A stretch of 13,927 nt of DNA from Pedobacter sp. UBA1951 (GCA_002336465.1 DDEP01000201.1:1-13927); one strand, 5' to 3'. Numbered from the stretch's first letter, positions 6,127-13,684 are shown. Made by a program: numbers and translations. Notes: generated from the sequence alone by a model not told the origin.

Positions 6127-7191
6127 ATGAAAAGAGCAATAACCATCATTCTCGTAGTAATTGCAGTATTGGTTGCAATTGGCTATGTATTGAACAACAA
6201 TAAAAAGAAAGCACAAGAAACCACCGATTTTATTGCCAAAGGAAGTGGTGCGATTGCGGTAAAAGCAGCTAATGTTGAGCGCAAAGAGATCAACCTCGAC
6301 TTTACTGCAAACGGAACTTTTGCACCAAATCAAGAATTGAATTTCAGTGCTGAAAATTCTGGTCGTGTAACTAAAATATTTGTAGAGGAAGGTAGTCGCG
6401 TAAGCAAAGGAACTGTTTTAGCTAGAATTGATGCTGAAATTTTAAACACAGATAGAGAAACTGCAGAAGCTACATATCAAAATGCAGTGAAAGATTTAGC
6501 TCGCTATGAAAGCTCCTTCAAAACTGGTGGTGTAACTCAGCAACAGTTAGATCAAGCCAGACTTGCTGCAGAAAATGCTAAATTACGCTTACAACAACAG
6601 CAACGTAAATTAAGCGATGCCAATATCCGTTCATCTATCAACGGTATCGTGAACAAAAAAATGATTGAAGTAGGTGCAGTCGTATCTCCCGGCACACCGT
6701 TATTTGAACTGGTTGATGTTTCTAAATTGAAATTGAAAGTAACCGTTAACGAAGGACAGGTAGCTAACTTGAAAATTGGTGATGCTGTTCAAATTCAATC
6801 TTCAGTTTTCCCTAATGAAAACTTCTCTGGCAAAGTAACTTTTATCGCAGCTAAAGCTGATGAAACGTTAAATTTCCCTATTGAAGTTGAGGTAACCAAT
6901 AATGTTAAAAATAGCTTGAGAGCGGGTATGTATGGTACAGCATTATTCAAATTCCCTAAACAGGCACCAGCAATTTTAGTTCCACGTACTTCTTTTGTAG
7001 GCAGTGTTAGCAGTAACGAAGTGTATGTATTAAACACCTCTAAAAACGTAGCTGAGTTACGTAAAGTAGTTTCAGGACGTATTTTAGGAGAATCTGTGGA
7101 GATTTTAAATGGCTTGAAAGAAGGAGAAACTGTAATTACAAGCGGACAGATTAACCTAACAGAAGGTGCCCCTGTTACTGTAATTAAGTAA
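6127..7191 (+). CDS. RND efflux periplasmic adaptor (HlyD/MFP family)
   Basis: This 354-aa membrane fusion protein links the inner-membrane pump to the outer-membrane channel. A single N-terminal hydrophobic segment (residues 4-22, TIILVVIAVLVAIGY) acts as signal anchor; there is no lipobox Cys, unlike AcrA. The order of parts is: first lipoyl half (about 67-104, with the SGRVTKIFVEEGSRVSKG turn), an alpha-hairpin coiled coil (about 105-163, rich in Gln and Ala with QQQLDQARLAAENAKLRLQ), and the second lipoyl half (about 165-198, SSINGIVNKKMIEVGAVVSPG). A beta-barrel (about 200-275) and a membrane-proximal domain (about 280-354) ending in LKEGETVITSGQINLTEGAPV follow. Length is typical for Bacteroidota adaptors. 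It is separated from the pump gene by 100 bp that hold a degenerate heptamer repeat but no terminator or clear promoter, so co-transcription is likely. Confidence 0.95.
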   Translation: MKRAITIILVVIAVLVAIGYVLNNNKKKAQETTDFIAKGSGAIAVKAANVERKEINLDFTANGTFAPNQELNFSAENSGRVTKIFVEEGSRVSKGTVLARIDAEILNTDRETAEATYQNAVKDLARYESSFKTGGVTQQQLDQARLAAENAKLRLQQQQRKLSDANIRSSINGIVNKKMIEVGAVVSPGTPLFELVDVSKLKLKVTVNEGQVANLKIGDAVQIQSSVFPNENFSGKVTFIAAKADETLNFPIEVEVTNNVKNSLRAGMYGTALFKFPKQAPAILVPRTSFVGSVSSNEVYVLNTSKNVAELRKVVSGRILGESVEILNGLKEGETVITSGQINLTEGAPVTVIK

Positions 7192-7235
7192 AAAAGTAAA
7201 GTAAAAAACAAAAAGCTTAAAGCAAAGGCAGAGTG

Positions 7236-7285
7236 CTAAATGGACAAACGCCAAATGCTAATCGCGATATGCCAAACGCAATACA
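7236..7285 (+). repeat. degenerate 7-bp tandem repeat between adaptor and pump genes
   Basis: Seven near-contiguous heptamers can be read: CTAAATG (7236), ACAAACG (7244), CCAAATG (7251), CTAATCG (7258), CGATATG (7265), CCAAACG (7272) and CAATACA (7279). A single extra G breaks phase at 7243. The rough consensus is CCAAAYG. The tract ends 6 bp before the pump ATG at 7292, so it forms most of the pump gene's leader. Divergence between units suggests an old expansion. Its role is unknown. Confidence 0.55.
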
Positions 7286-7291
7286 AAAAAG

Positions 7292-10200
7292 ATGAAAATT
7301 ACTGATATATCCATAAAAAGACCTTCGCTGGTAATTGTGGTATTTACCGCACTCACCTTGTTAGGTTTACTGAGTTATTTCTCGTTAGGATATGAGCTTT
7401 TACCTAAGTTCTCTCCAAACGTAGTATCTATCTCTACTATTTATCCCGGTGCTTCGCCAAATGAGGTAGAAAGTACCGTTACCAAAAAAATTGAAGACGC
7501 AGTTTCTTCGATGGAAAACATCAAGAAAATTAATGCAAACTCTTATGAAGGGTTATCGGTGGTAATTATTACCCTTAACGAAAATGCACAAATAGATGTT
7601 GCCTTAAATGATGCACAAAGAAAAGTAAACGCTATTTTGGCCACCTTGCCAGATGACGTGAAACAGCCTTCGTTGAGTAAATTCTCATTAGACGATTTCC
7701 CTGTAATCACCATGTCTGCATCTGCTAAAATGGACGATATTTCGTTTTACGATTTGATAGACAAGCGCATTGCACCTATCATTTCTCGTGTATCTGGTGT
7801 AGCCCAAGTGAACTTAATTGGTGGTTCTGAACGTGAAATCAAAGTAGCTTTAGATGCAAAAGCCATGCAAGGATACGGTTTATCTGTGCCTGCTGTACAA
7901 CAGGCCATCCTAGCTTCTAACTTAGATTTCCCTACAGGTAGCGTAAAAACCAAAGCGCAAGACATTTTAGTGCGTTTATCAGGTAAATATGCTAACGTAG
8001 AAGAAATGCGCAACTTAGTGGTAAGCACAAGTAAAGATGGTGCGCAAGTGCGTTTGGGAGATATTGCCGACGTTCAGGATACGCAAAAAGAAACCAAAAA
8101 AATTGCCCGTATCAATAGGGCGAACTCAATCGCTTTACAAATTATTAAACAAAGTGATGCGAATGCTGTAACTGTAAGTGAGGGCACTAAAGCTATCATT
8201 GAAAAGCTTAAAAATGATTACAAAGACATCAATTTAGATATTAAAATTGTAAACGATAGTTCGGTTTATACCTTACAATCTGCAGATGCGGTAATTCACG
8301 ATTTAATGTTAGCGGTTGTATTGGTAGCCGTAGTGATGCTTTTCTTCTTACACAGCTTGCGTAACGCAGTAATTGTAATGATTTCTATTCCTGCATCATT
8401 AATTGCCACCTTTATCGGTATCGCTCTGTTTGGCTATACCTTAAACCTGATGTCTTTACTGGGTTTATCTTTAGTGGTTGGTATCTTGGTGGATGATGCG
8501 ATTGTGGTTTTGGAAAATATCCAACGTCACATGGAGATGGGTAAAAACAAAGTACGTGCAGCAACTGACGCTACTCGCGAAATCGGTTTCACCGTAGTTT
8601 CCATTACTTTCGTAATTGTGGTGGTGTTCTTCCCTATTGCGGTAAGTACAGGTATGGTGGCCAACATTTTACGCCAATTCTGTGTGGTAGTAATTATTTC
8701 TACCTTACTATCTTTAGTAGCGTCGTTTACCATTGTACCGTTAATTTTCTCTCGTTTTGGTAAATTAGAACGCATTGAAGGCAAAAGCTTTTTTGGTAAA
8801 TTCATTCTTTGGTTCGAAAAGCAATTACATAGATTCACCAACTGGGTTACCCGAGTTTTAGAATGGACACTTAAACACAAAGCCATTACATTGATAACAA
8901 TGGTGGTATTGTTCTTTTCTTCTTGTGGTTTACTAGGAGCTGGCTATATTGGCTTTGAGTTTTTCCCTAAATCTGATAAAGGTGAGTTCTTATTACAAAT
9001 AGAGTTGCCTAAAGATGCTTCTCTAGAGCAAACTAACCTCTATACCCAAAAAGCTGAAAACTACTTAAGCACTAAAAAAGAAATTGTTCAGATGATCACT
9101 ACAGTTGGACAATCGAGTGAAGGTATGGGTGGTACTACAGCTACCGCTTATAAATCTGAGATCAACGTGAAGTTAGTAGATAAACCAGAGCGTAACAATG
9201 TATCTTCTGATATCATTTCTACTACCTATACCCGTGATCTACAAAAAATATTAATTGGTGCTAAAATTAAAACGGTTCCTATCGGTATTTTAGGTACAGC
9301 AGACAATGCGCCTATTCAGTTAGTTGTAATGGGTTCTGAATTAGACACGGTTTTAGCATTTGCTCAAAAAGCTGAGAAAGTATTGGCGAAAATTCCCGGA
9401 GCTACACAAACTAAACTTTCGGTAGAGAAAGGAACGCCAGAAATCAACGTTAAAGTAGATCGTGATAAGATGGCAGCCTTAGGATTAAACTTATCTACTG
9501 TAGGTACTACCATGCAAACTGCTTTTGCCGGTAACACAGATGGTAAATTCCGTCAGGGCGAATATGAGTATGATATCAATATCCAATATCAGGATTTTGA
9601 CCGTAAGGACATTGATGATGTACGTAATCTGATATTCGTAAATTCTGCTGGAAAACAAATCAAGCTTTCGCAATTTGCTGATATCAAAGAAGGTTCTGGA
9701 CCAAGTTTGTTGGAGCGTTTAAATAAATCGACTTCGGTTACTGTACAGTCGCAAACCGTGGGCAGGCCGACAGGTTCGGTGGTTGCAGATTTCCAAAAAG
9801 AACTAGATAAAATGCAAAAACCTGCCGGCATTGGCTTCTTCTGGGCTGGTGATCAAGAAAACCAAAGTGAAGGTTTTGGTACTCTGGGTATTGCCTTATT
9901 AGCCGCAATTATCTTGGTTTACCTCATTATGGTGGCATTGTATGATAGTTTCGTTTATCCTTTTGTGGTAATGTTCTCTTTACCACTAGCTTTAATTGGA
10001 GCTTTACTAGCATTGGCATTAACCAATAACGCCTTGGGTATCTTTACCATTCTTGGTTTCATCATGCTAATGGGTCTAGTAGCTAAAAACGCAATTATCC
10101 TAGTTGACTTTACCAATCACATGAAAGCTCAAGGTAAATCTACTCACGAGGCTTTGATTTTAGCCAACCATGCTCGTTTACGTCCAATCTTAATGACCAC

Positions 10201-10456
10201 CATTGCCATGGTTATCGGTATGTTGCCTATTGCACTAGCAAGTGGTGCAGGTGCCGACTGGAAAAATGGTTTGGCCTGGGTAATTATTGGGGGTTTAACG
10301 AGTTCGCTCTTCTTAACTCTGGTGGTTGTACCTGTGATGTATCAGATTTTTGATAATCTATTACATAAATTTGGTTTCGATAAAAAAGGAAAAACTATTG
10401 AGGAATTAATGGTTGAGCCTTATGACCATAAGGATGTAAATGAATGGGAACATTAA
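7292..10456 (+). CDS. RND multidrug efflux pump, inner-membrane permease (AcrB/HAE1-like)
   Basis: This 1054-aa protein is of the hydrophobe/amphiphile RND family (AcrB is 1049 aa), the proton-driven trimeric engine of the tripartite pump. It keeps the internal duplication: TM1 (about 10-30), a large periplasmic loop, TM2-6 (about 330-490), then TM7 (about 530-555), a second loop and TM8-12 (about 865-1025). Relay residues are intact: Asp401 and Asp402 in ILVDDAIVVLENIQRHM (AcrB D407/D408) and Lys932 in AKNAIILVDF (AcrB K940). The signature ARLRPILMTTIAMVIGMLPIAL is present before TM11. No heavy-metal family motif is seen, so an organic substrate is more likely, but which one cannot be told. 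The ATG at 7292 gives the normal start MKITDISIKRP. It is the last gene of the operon and is followed by a strong terminator. Confidence 0.96.
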   Translation: MKITDISIKRPSLVIVVFTALTLLGLLSYFSLGYELLPKFSPNVVSISTIYPGASPNEVESTVTKKIEDAVSSMENIKKINANSYEGLSVVIITLNENAQIDVALNDAQRKVNAILATLPDDVKQPSLSKFSLDDFPVITMSASAKMDDISFYDLIDKRIAPIISRVSGVAQVNLIGGSEREIKVALDAKAMQGYGLSVPAVQQAILASNLDFPTGSVKTKAQDILVRLSGKYANVEEMRNLVVSTSKDGAQVRLGDIADVQDTQKETKKIARINRANSIALQIIKQSDANAVTVSEGTKAIIEKLKNDYKDINLDIKIVNDSSVYTLQSADAVIHDLMLAVVLVAVVMLFFLHSLRNAVIVMISIPASLIATFIGIALFGYTLNLMSLLGLSLVVGILVDDAIVVLENIQRHMEMGKNKVRAATDATREIGFTVVSITFVIVVVFFPIAVSTGMVANILRQFCVVVIISTLLSLVASFTIVPLIFSRFGKLERIEGKSFFGKFILWFEKQLHRFTNWVTRVLEWTLKHKAITLITMVVLFFSSCGLLGAGYIGFEFFPKSDKGEFLLQIELPKDASLEQTNLYTQKAENYLSTKKEIVQMITTVGQSSEGMGGTTATAYKSEINVKLVDKPERNNVSSDIISTTYTRDLQKILIGAKIKTVPIGILGTADNAPIQLVVMGSELDTVLAFAQKAEKVLAKIPGATQTKLSVEKGTPEINVKVDRDKMAALGLNLSTVGTTMQTAFAGNTDGKFRQGEYEYDINIQYQDFDRKDIDDVRNLIFVNSAGKQIKLSQFADIKEGSGPSLLERLNKSTSVTVQSQTVGRPTGSVVADFQKELDKMQKPAGIGFFWAGDQENQSEGFGTLGIALLAAIILVYLIMVALYDSFVYPFVVMFSLPLALIGALLALALTNNALGIFTILGFIMLMGLVAKNAIILVDFTNHMKAQGKSTHEALILANHARLRPILMTTIAMVIGMLPIALASGAGADWKNGLAWVIIGGLTSSLFLTLVVVPVMYQIFDNLLHKFGFDKKGKTIEELMVEPYDHKDVNEWEH

Positions 10457-10479
10457 TTAACTAACACATAAACAAACCC

Positions 10480-10511
10480 AAAAAGGGGCCTCTAATAAGG
10501 TCCCCTTTTTT
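10480..10511 (+). terminator. rho-independent terminator of the efflux operon
   Basis: AAAAAGGGGCCT (10480-10491) pairs with AGG-t-CCCCTTTTT (10498-10510), with a CTAATA loop and one bulged T at 10501. A T6 run ends at 10511. It lies 23 bp past the pump stop. The A-run on the left makes it work, in principle, on the minus strand too. Confidence 0.88.
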
Positions 10512-10532
10512 ATTAATAAGATTTCTTTAAGT

Positions 10533-10559
10533 AGATGCTGAAATAAATTCAGCATGACG
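10533..10559 (+). repeat. REP-like module A, copy 1
   Basis: Stem ATGCTGAA (10535-10542), loop ATAAA and stem TTCAGCAT (10548-10555) are followed by the tail GACG. All 27 bp recur without change at 10816-10842. The tail ATGACG is complementary to the CGTCAT head of module B at 10574, so A1 and B1 point towards each other. Confidence 0.8.
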
Positions 10560-10573
10560 AAGCCTCTCTTCAC

Positions 10574-10604
10574 CGTCATCCCTAACTCGTTTCGGGATCT
10601 ATAT
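10574..10604 (-). repeat. REP-like module B, copy 1
   Basis: The head CGTC leads into stem ATCCCtAA (10578-10585), loop CTCGT and stem TTCGGGAT (10591-10598), with one mismatch. It matches copy 2 (10773-10803) at 26 of 31 positions. One difference is a paired change (C10580-G10596 here, T-A in copy 2) that keeps the stem. Read on the minus strand it is a hairpin followed by GACG, the same design as module A. Confidence 0.75.
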
Positions 10605-10660
10605 AACCTAATAGATATTGAAGGTGTGTTAAGTAAATTCAGATTAACTCAAGTATTTTT

Positions 10661-10697
10661 CGAACTCGTCTCTGCATATAAAGATGTTGAAATAAAT
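10661..10697. repeat. degraded B-A module pair
   Basis: CGAACTCGT (10661-10669) matches the core of module B, and AGATGTTGAAATAAAT (10682-10697) matches the first 16 bp of module A with one change. The order B then A is that of the pair at 10773-10842. The second arm of A is missing and is replaced by an unrelated small hairpin (TCACC-N3-GGTGA, 10697-10709). Confidence 0.5.
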
Positions 10698-10772
10698 CAC
10701 CTCCGGTGAACTCTCTTAAGCTCAGTTCGCCCCACAACTACTTCGTAGTCAGAGAATGAAATCTCCCTCCAT

Positions 10773-10803
10773 CGTCATTCCGAACTAGCTTCGGAATCTA
10801 TAT
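10773..10803 (-). repeat. REP-like module B, copy 2
   Basis: The head CGTC, perfect 8-bp stem ATTCCGAA (10777-10784), loop CTAGC and stem TTCGGAAT (10790-10797) are followed by CTATAT as in copy 1. Its head CGTCAT can pair with the tail ATGACG of module A copy 2, enclosing both hairpins. Confidence 0.78.
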
Positions 10804-10815
10804 TCCTATAAATAA

Positions 10816-10842
10816 AGATGCTGAAATAAATTCAGCATGACG
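10816..10842 (+). repeat. REP-like module A, copy 2
   Basis: Identical over 27 bp to copy 1 at 10533-10559: stem ATGCTGAA (10818-10825), loop ATAAA, stem TTCAGCAT (10831-10838), tail GACG. Exact identity between copies, against the divergence of the B copies, points to recent copying or gene conversion. Confidence 0.8.
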
Positions 10843-10869
10843 GTTTATTTTTATTTATAGCCCTGTAGT

Positions 10870-10895
10870 TACTTTGTGGTTAGCATGACAAAGTA
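10870..10895 (-). terminator. hairpin just past the MFS gene stop, possible terminator
   Basis: TACTTTGT (10870-10877) and ACAAAGTA (10888-10895) form a perfect 8-bp stem with a 10-nt loop. On the minus strand it starts 8 bp after the MFS stop codon. There is no good T-run after it, so it may be a weak terminator or another palindromic insertion rather than a true rho-independent site. Confidence 0.4.
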
Positions 10896-10902
10896 GTTCT
10901 CT

Positions 10903-12093
10903 TTATTTAATTGCACTTAGCTTAGATACCATAGCTGTAATCAGGATGCCGAAACAGCCAATCAATGCATAAGAATATTTTAAACTCGATAATTCTGAAA
11001 TATAGCCTATAAGTGGAGGTCCCATTAAAAAGCCAAAATAAGCGATACTGGACACCATGGCAATAGCCACACTCGAAGGTACTTTCTGATGATTTCCTGC
11101 AATGCTATAAATCATTGGTATAATAACTGAAACCCCCATACCTACCAACATAAAACCTATGGTTGCCGAAACGAGATAAGGGAAAGCAACAGATATAGCC
11201 ATTCCACCAGAAATAATAATACCACTAACTTGCAACATACGTTTACGTCCGTAATAAGCAATAGCTCTATCTCCTAAAAAACGACCAAAAGTCATTGTAG
11301 CAGCATAAGAAGCATAGCCTAAAATTACCCAACGAGCAGGAGCCTGAACAATCTCTTTAAAATATACACCACTCCAATCCATCATCGCTCCTTCTGTAGC
11401 CATACTACAAAATGCAATAATACCTAACTGCACCAGCATTGAAGGAGGTTTGACAAATAGTTTAGGTTTCTTATCAACAGCAGGTTTACTACCTTTTACC
11501 AAAAATTTATGGTTAATACTAATATGTAGCCAAGTTAGTGTAGCCACCACAGCAAAATGCGTAAATAGGCTGGCTTGTAAATTCATCATAAGCAAGCCAA
11601 TCAAAGCCCCGCTAAACATCCCCAAGCTCCATGAACCATGAAAAGAAGACATAATAGGCTTGCCATAAAAATTTTCGGCCACTACCGCCTGTGTATTTAA
11701 TGAAATATTACACAAGTTACCCGATATACCAAAAAACAACAATGCTAAAGGCAGTTGCCAGCTTGCACTTACAAAAGCAATTGATACTAATGCCAAAGCA
11801 TAAAACGGGGTTGCAAAAGTAAGTATCTTCTTACTCCCATAAGTAGCTGTAAGTTTACCCGATAAAGGCATAGTAATCAATTGCCCTGCAGGTAAGGCCA
11901 ATAAAATACTTCCCAAAATCGCATCAGATAAATGTAAGTCCGATTTGATATCGGCTATGCGACTAGCCCAACTCGCAAAACAAACCCCTTGCCCATAATA
12001 AAATAAAGAAACCGCTAATCTAGTTCTTTTCTTCCCATAAGGATGATTTATCTCAGCACTTTGCAGTACAATTTCATTCATTTCCTGTGGCAT
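10903..12093 (-). CDS. MFS transporter (YbjJ-like)
   Basis: This 396-aa major facilitator superfamily permease has about 12 membrane segments in two halves, joined by a basic loop around residues 195-215 (KGSKPAVDKKPKLFVKPP). The first half carries FASWASRIADIK (39-50), a pattern I associate with E. coli YbjJ and relatives (ASWATR...IR), and a loop between TM2 and TM3 (LSGKLTATYGSKKI, about 77-90) where the usual MFS G-x-x-x-D-R-x-G-R motif stands. The second half has GAMMDWSGVYFKEIV, again as in YbjJ (IIDWSAVYFK), and GRFLGDRAIAYYGRKRML, a good second copy of the loop motif. The substrate is unknown. Two ATGs, 12093 and 12081, could start it; the first is used here. It is monocistronic and has no visible tie to the efflux operon it faces. 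Confidence 0.9.
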   Translation of the reverse strand: MPQEMNEIVLQSAEINHPYGKKRTRLAVSLFYYGQGVCFASWASRIADIKSDLHLSDAILGSILLALPAGQLITMPLSGKLTATYGSKKILTFATPFYALALVSIAFVSASWQLPLALLFFGISGNLCNISLNTQAVVAENFYGKPIMSSFHGSWSLGMFSGALIGLLMMNLQASLFTHFAVVATLTWLHISINHKFLVKGSKPAVDKKPKLFVKPPSMLVQLGIIAFCSMATEGAMMDWSGVYFKEIVQAPARWVILGYASYAATMTFGRFLGDRAIAYYGRKRMLQVSGIIISGGMAISVAFPYLVSATIGFMLVGMGVSVIIPMIYSIAGNHQKVPSSVAIAMVSSIAYFGFLMGPPLIGYISELSSLKYSYALIGCFGILITAMVSKLSAIK

Positions 12094-12130
12094 TAAAGTA
12101 ATATTTTAAGCATAAATCAACCGCAATAAC

Positions 12131-12149
12131 CAAGCCGACAATCGGGTTG
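12131..12149. promoter_or_regulatory. imperfect palindrome upstream of the MFS gene
   Basis: CAA-g-CCGA-CAA-TCGG-g-TTG is symmetric except for one G/G position. It lies 38 bp before the MFS ATG, between the lpd terminator and the gene, where an operator would be expected. No consensus -33/-7 pair was found nearby, so its role is a guess. Confidence 0.35.
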
Positions 12150-12159
12150 AATTTCCTGT

Positions 12160-12192
12160 AAATAAAAATCCCCTAAGCTAAGCCTAGGGGAT
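12160..12192 (-). terminator. rho-independent terminator of lpd
   Basis: On the minus strand the stem ATCCCCTA (12185-12192 read in reverse) and TAGGGGAT (12168-12175) enclose a 9-nt loop and run into TTTTTATTT. The hairpin is 23 bp past the lpd stop and insulates the MFS gene downstream on the same strand. Confidence 0.88.
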
Positions 12193-12215
12193 CTAATTTA
12201 TAATAAATTGATAAA

Positions 12216-13622
12216 TTAAATATGAATAGCCCTGTTTGCTGTAGCTGCTAAGGCCGCTTCTTTCATTGCCTCAGTAAAAGTTGGATGCGCATGGCATATT
12301 CTTGCAACATCTTCGGCAGCGGCTCTAAATTCCATTGCCACAACTGCCTCGGCAATCATATCAGCGGCACGTGGCCCTATCATATGTACACCTAATATTT
12401 CGTCTGTTTGCTCATCAGCCAATACTTTAACAAAACCATCCGTATCCATACTAGCTTTAGCACGTCCACTAGCTTTAAAAGGGAAAGAACCCACTTTATA
12501 CTTTATACCAGCTGTTTTCAATTGTTCTTCTGTTTGTCCAACAGAAGCAACTTCTGGCCAAGTATAAACTACTCCAGGAATTAAGTTATAATTGATATGT
12601 GGTTTCTGACCGGCTATACGCTCAGCCACATAAACACCTTCTTCTTCGGCTTTATGGGCTAACATTGCTCCTTTAACCACATCGCCAATGGCATAAACAC
12701 CCGGTACAGTGGTTTCAAGATGATCATTTACAGGCACTTTCTTACCTCTTTCGTCAAGTACGATTCCAATTTTTTCCAAACCTAATCCTTCAGTATAAGC
12801 TGTTCTGCCTACTGCAACAATGCAATAATCTGCTTCTAATTTAACAGGTTCTCCTTTAGCATTATCAGCAGTTACGGTTACAACCTTACCTTTAGCAGCA
12901 GCTCCGGTCACTTTATGGTTCAATAAGAATTCCATTCCTAAAGTTTTCTTAAGAACCCTTTGCAATTCTTTGCCTAAACCAGCATCCATTGTACTGATAA
13001 TTGATCCGGCAAATTCAACTACGGTAACTTTTGTTCCTAAACGGGCATATACAGAACCTAACTCTAAACCAATAACCCCGCCACCAATTACGACCATGGT
13101 TTTAGGTACCTCTTTTAAATTTAAGGCTTCTGTTGAAGTAATGATGCGTTTCTTATCTACAGGTAAAAATGGTAATGCAGTAGGTTTAGAACCCGTAGCA
13201 ATAATTACGTTTTTAGCTGTTATTTTCTCGGTAGTACCATCTGCCTTGGTTACTACGATTGTATTTTTATCCTCGAAAGACCCTACGCCTTCAAATGCAT
13301 CTATCTTGTTCTTTTTAAACAAATAGGTAATACCTGCAGTATTTTGCGCCACTACATCGTCTTTACGGGCAATCATTTGCTTCATATCAACTTTTAAGTC
13401 TTTTAAATTGATACCGTGCGTAGTAAAAGTATGCGCTGCATTATGATAATGCTCTGAAGAATCCAACAACGCTTTTGAAGGAATACATCCTACATTTAAG
13501 CAAGTACCTCCATAGGTTTTATATTTTTCAACTATTGCTGTTTTTAAACCCAATTGTGCACAACGGATGGCACCTACATAACCGCCCGGGCCCGAGCCAA
13601 TAACAACTACATCGTATTGCAT
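12216..13622 (-). CDS. lpdA: dihydrolipoyl dehydrogenase (E3)
   Basis: This 468-aa flavoprotein disulfide reductase reoxidizes dihydrolipoamide with NAD+ for pyruvate, 2-oxoglutarate or branched-chain 2-oxoacid dehydrogenase complexes and the glycine cleavage system. It has the FAD dinucleotide fold GSGPGGYVGA (9-18) and the redox-active disulfide in GGTCLNVGCIPSKALL (Cys41 and Cys46). The second FAD motif is ATGSKP, the NAD-binding fold is GGGVIGLELGSVYARLG (180-196), and TVPGVYAIGD is present. The C-terminal dimer-interface HAHPTFTE supplies the catalytic His446-Glu451 pair. The CLNVGCIPSK spacing and HPT end separate it from glutathione and mercuric reductases. Length is standard. It stands alone, not beside E1 or E2 genes, as is common in Bacteroidota. 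It has its own consensus promoter and terminator. Which complex it serves cannot be told from this locus. Confidence 0.97.
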   Translation of the reverse strand: MQYDVVVIGSGPGGYVGAIRCAQLGLKTAIVEKYKTYGGTCLNVGCIPSKALLDSSEHYHNAAHTFTTHGINLKDLKVDMKQMIARKDDVVAQNTAGITYLFKKNKIDAFEGVGSFEDKNTIVVTKADGTTEKITAKNVIIATGSKPTALPFLPVDKKRIITSTEALNLKEVPKTMVVIGGGVIGLELGSVYARLGTKVTVVEFAGSIISTMDAGLGKELQRVLKKTLGMEFLLNHKVTGAAAKGKVVTVTADNAKGEPVKLEADYCIVAVGRTAYTEGLGLEKIGIVLDERGKKVPVNDHLETTVPGVYAIGDVVKGAMLAHKAEEEGVYVAERIAGQKPHINYNLIPGVVYTWPEVASVGQTEEQLKTAGIKYKVGSFPFKASGRAKASMDTDGFVKVLADEQTDEILGVHMIGPRAADMIAEAVVAMEFRAAAEDVARICHAHPTFTEAMKEAALAATANRAIHI

Positions 13623-13644
13623 GATTTTTTATTTTTTGTTAAGG

Positions 13645-13675
13645 CAAATGTACGTTTTAGCACTTAAACACCAAA
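13645..13675 (-). promoter_or_regulatory. lpd promoter, full Bacteroidota consensus
   Basis: On the minus strand TTTG (13672-13675) is followed by exactly 19 bp and then TACATTTG (13645-13652). This is a complete match to the TTTG-N19-TAnnTTTG promoter described for Bacteroidota. The -7 box lies 22 bp before the lpd ATG, giving a leader of about 15 nt. Confidence 0.82.
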
Positions 13676-13684
13676 AGTTAAGTG
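13661..13684. promoter_or_regulatory. inverted repeat over the lpd -33 box
   Basis: CACTTAA (13661-13667) and TTAAGTG (13678-13684) form a perfect 7+7 inverted repeat with a 10-bp spacer that contains the -33 TTTG. A protein bound here would compete with RNA polymerase. No regulator is identified, and the arms are A/T-rich, so chance is possible. Confidence 0.4.

Larger units (their letters stand above)
10512..10902. other. noncoding convergent intergenic region made largely of palindromic modules
   Basis: No plausible coding frame is seen in these 391 bp between the convergent pump and MFS genes. The stretch holds at least three pairs of REP-like hairpin modules (listed separately), smaller hairpins (TCACC/GGTGA at 10697-10709; ACTAC/GTAGT at 10737-10749) and short unique spacers. 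Confidence 0.75.

Noticed and set aside
8527..8886. Open frame on the minus strand inside the RND pump gene
   Set aside because: It overlaps the conserved transmembrane core of the pump, shows no protein motif and has no promoter or start signal of its own.
4124..10456. Efflux operon as a novel system
   Set aside because: The tetR, OEP, adaptor and RND genes are complete and in a well-known order with intact proton-relay residues; it is an ordinary tripartite pump apart from the leader repeat.
10512..10902. CRISPR array or tRNA-like cluster in the repeat-rich gap
   Set aside because: The repeats are few, palindromic, of two kinds and opposed orientations, with irregular spacing and no cas genes; no tRNA consensus arms were found.
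12970..13326. Plus-strand open frame inside lpd
   Set aside because: It is antisense to conserved Lpd sequence including the NAD-binding fold; the predicted protein is low-complexity and unlike any family I know.
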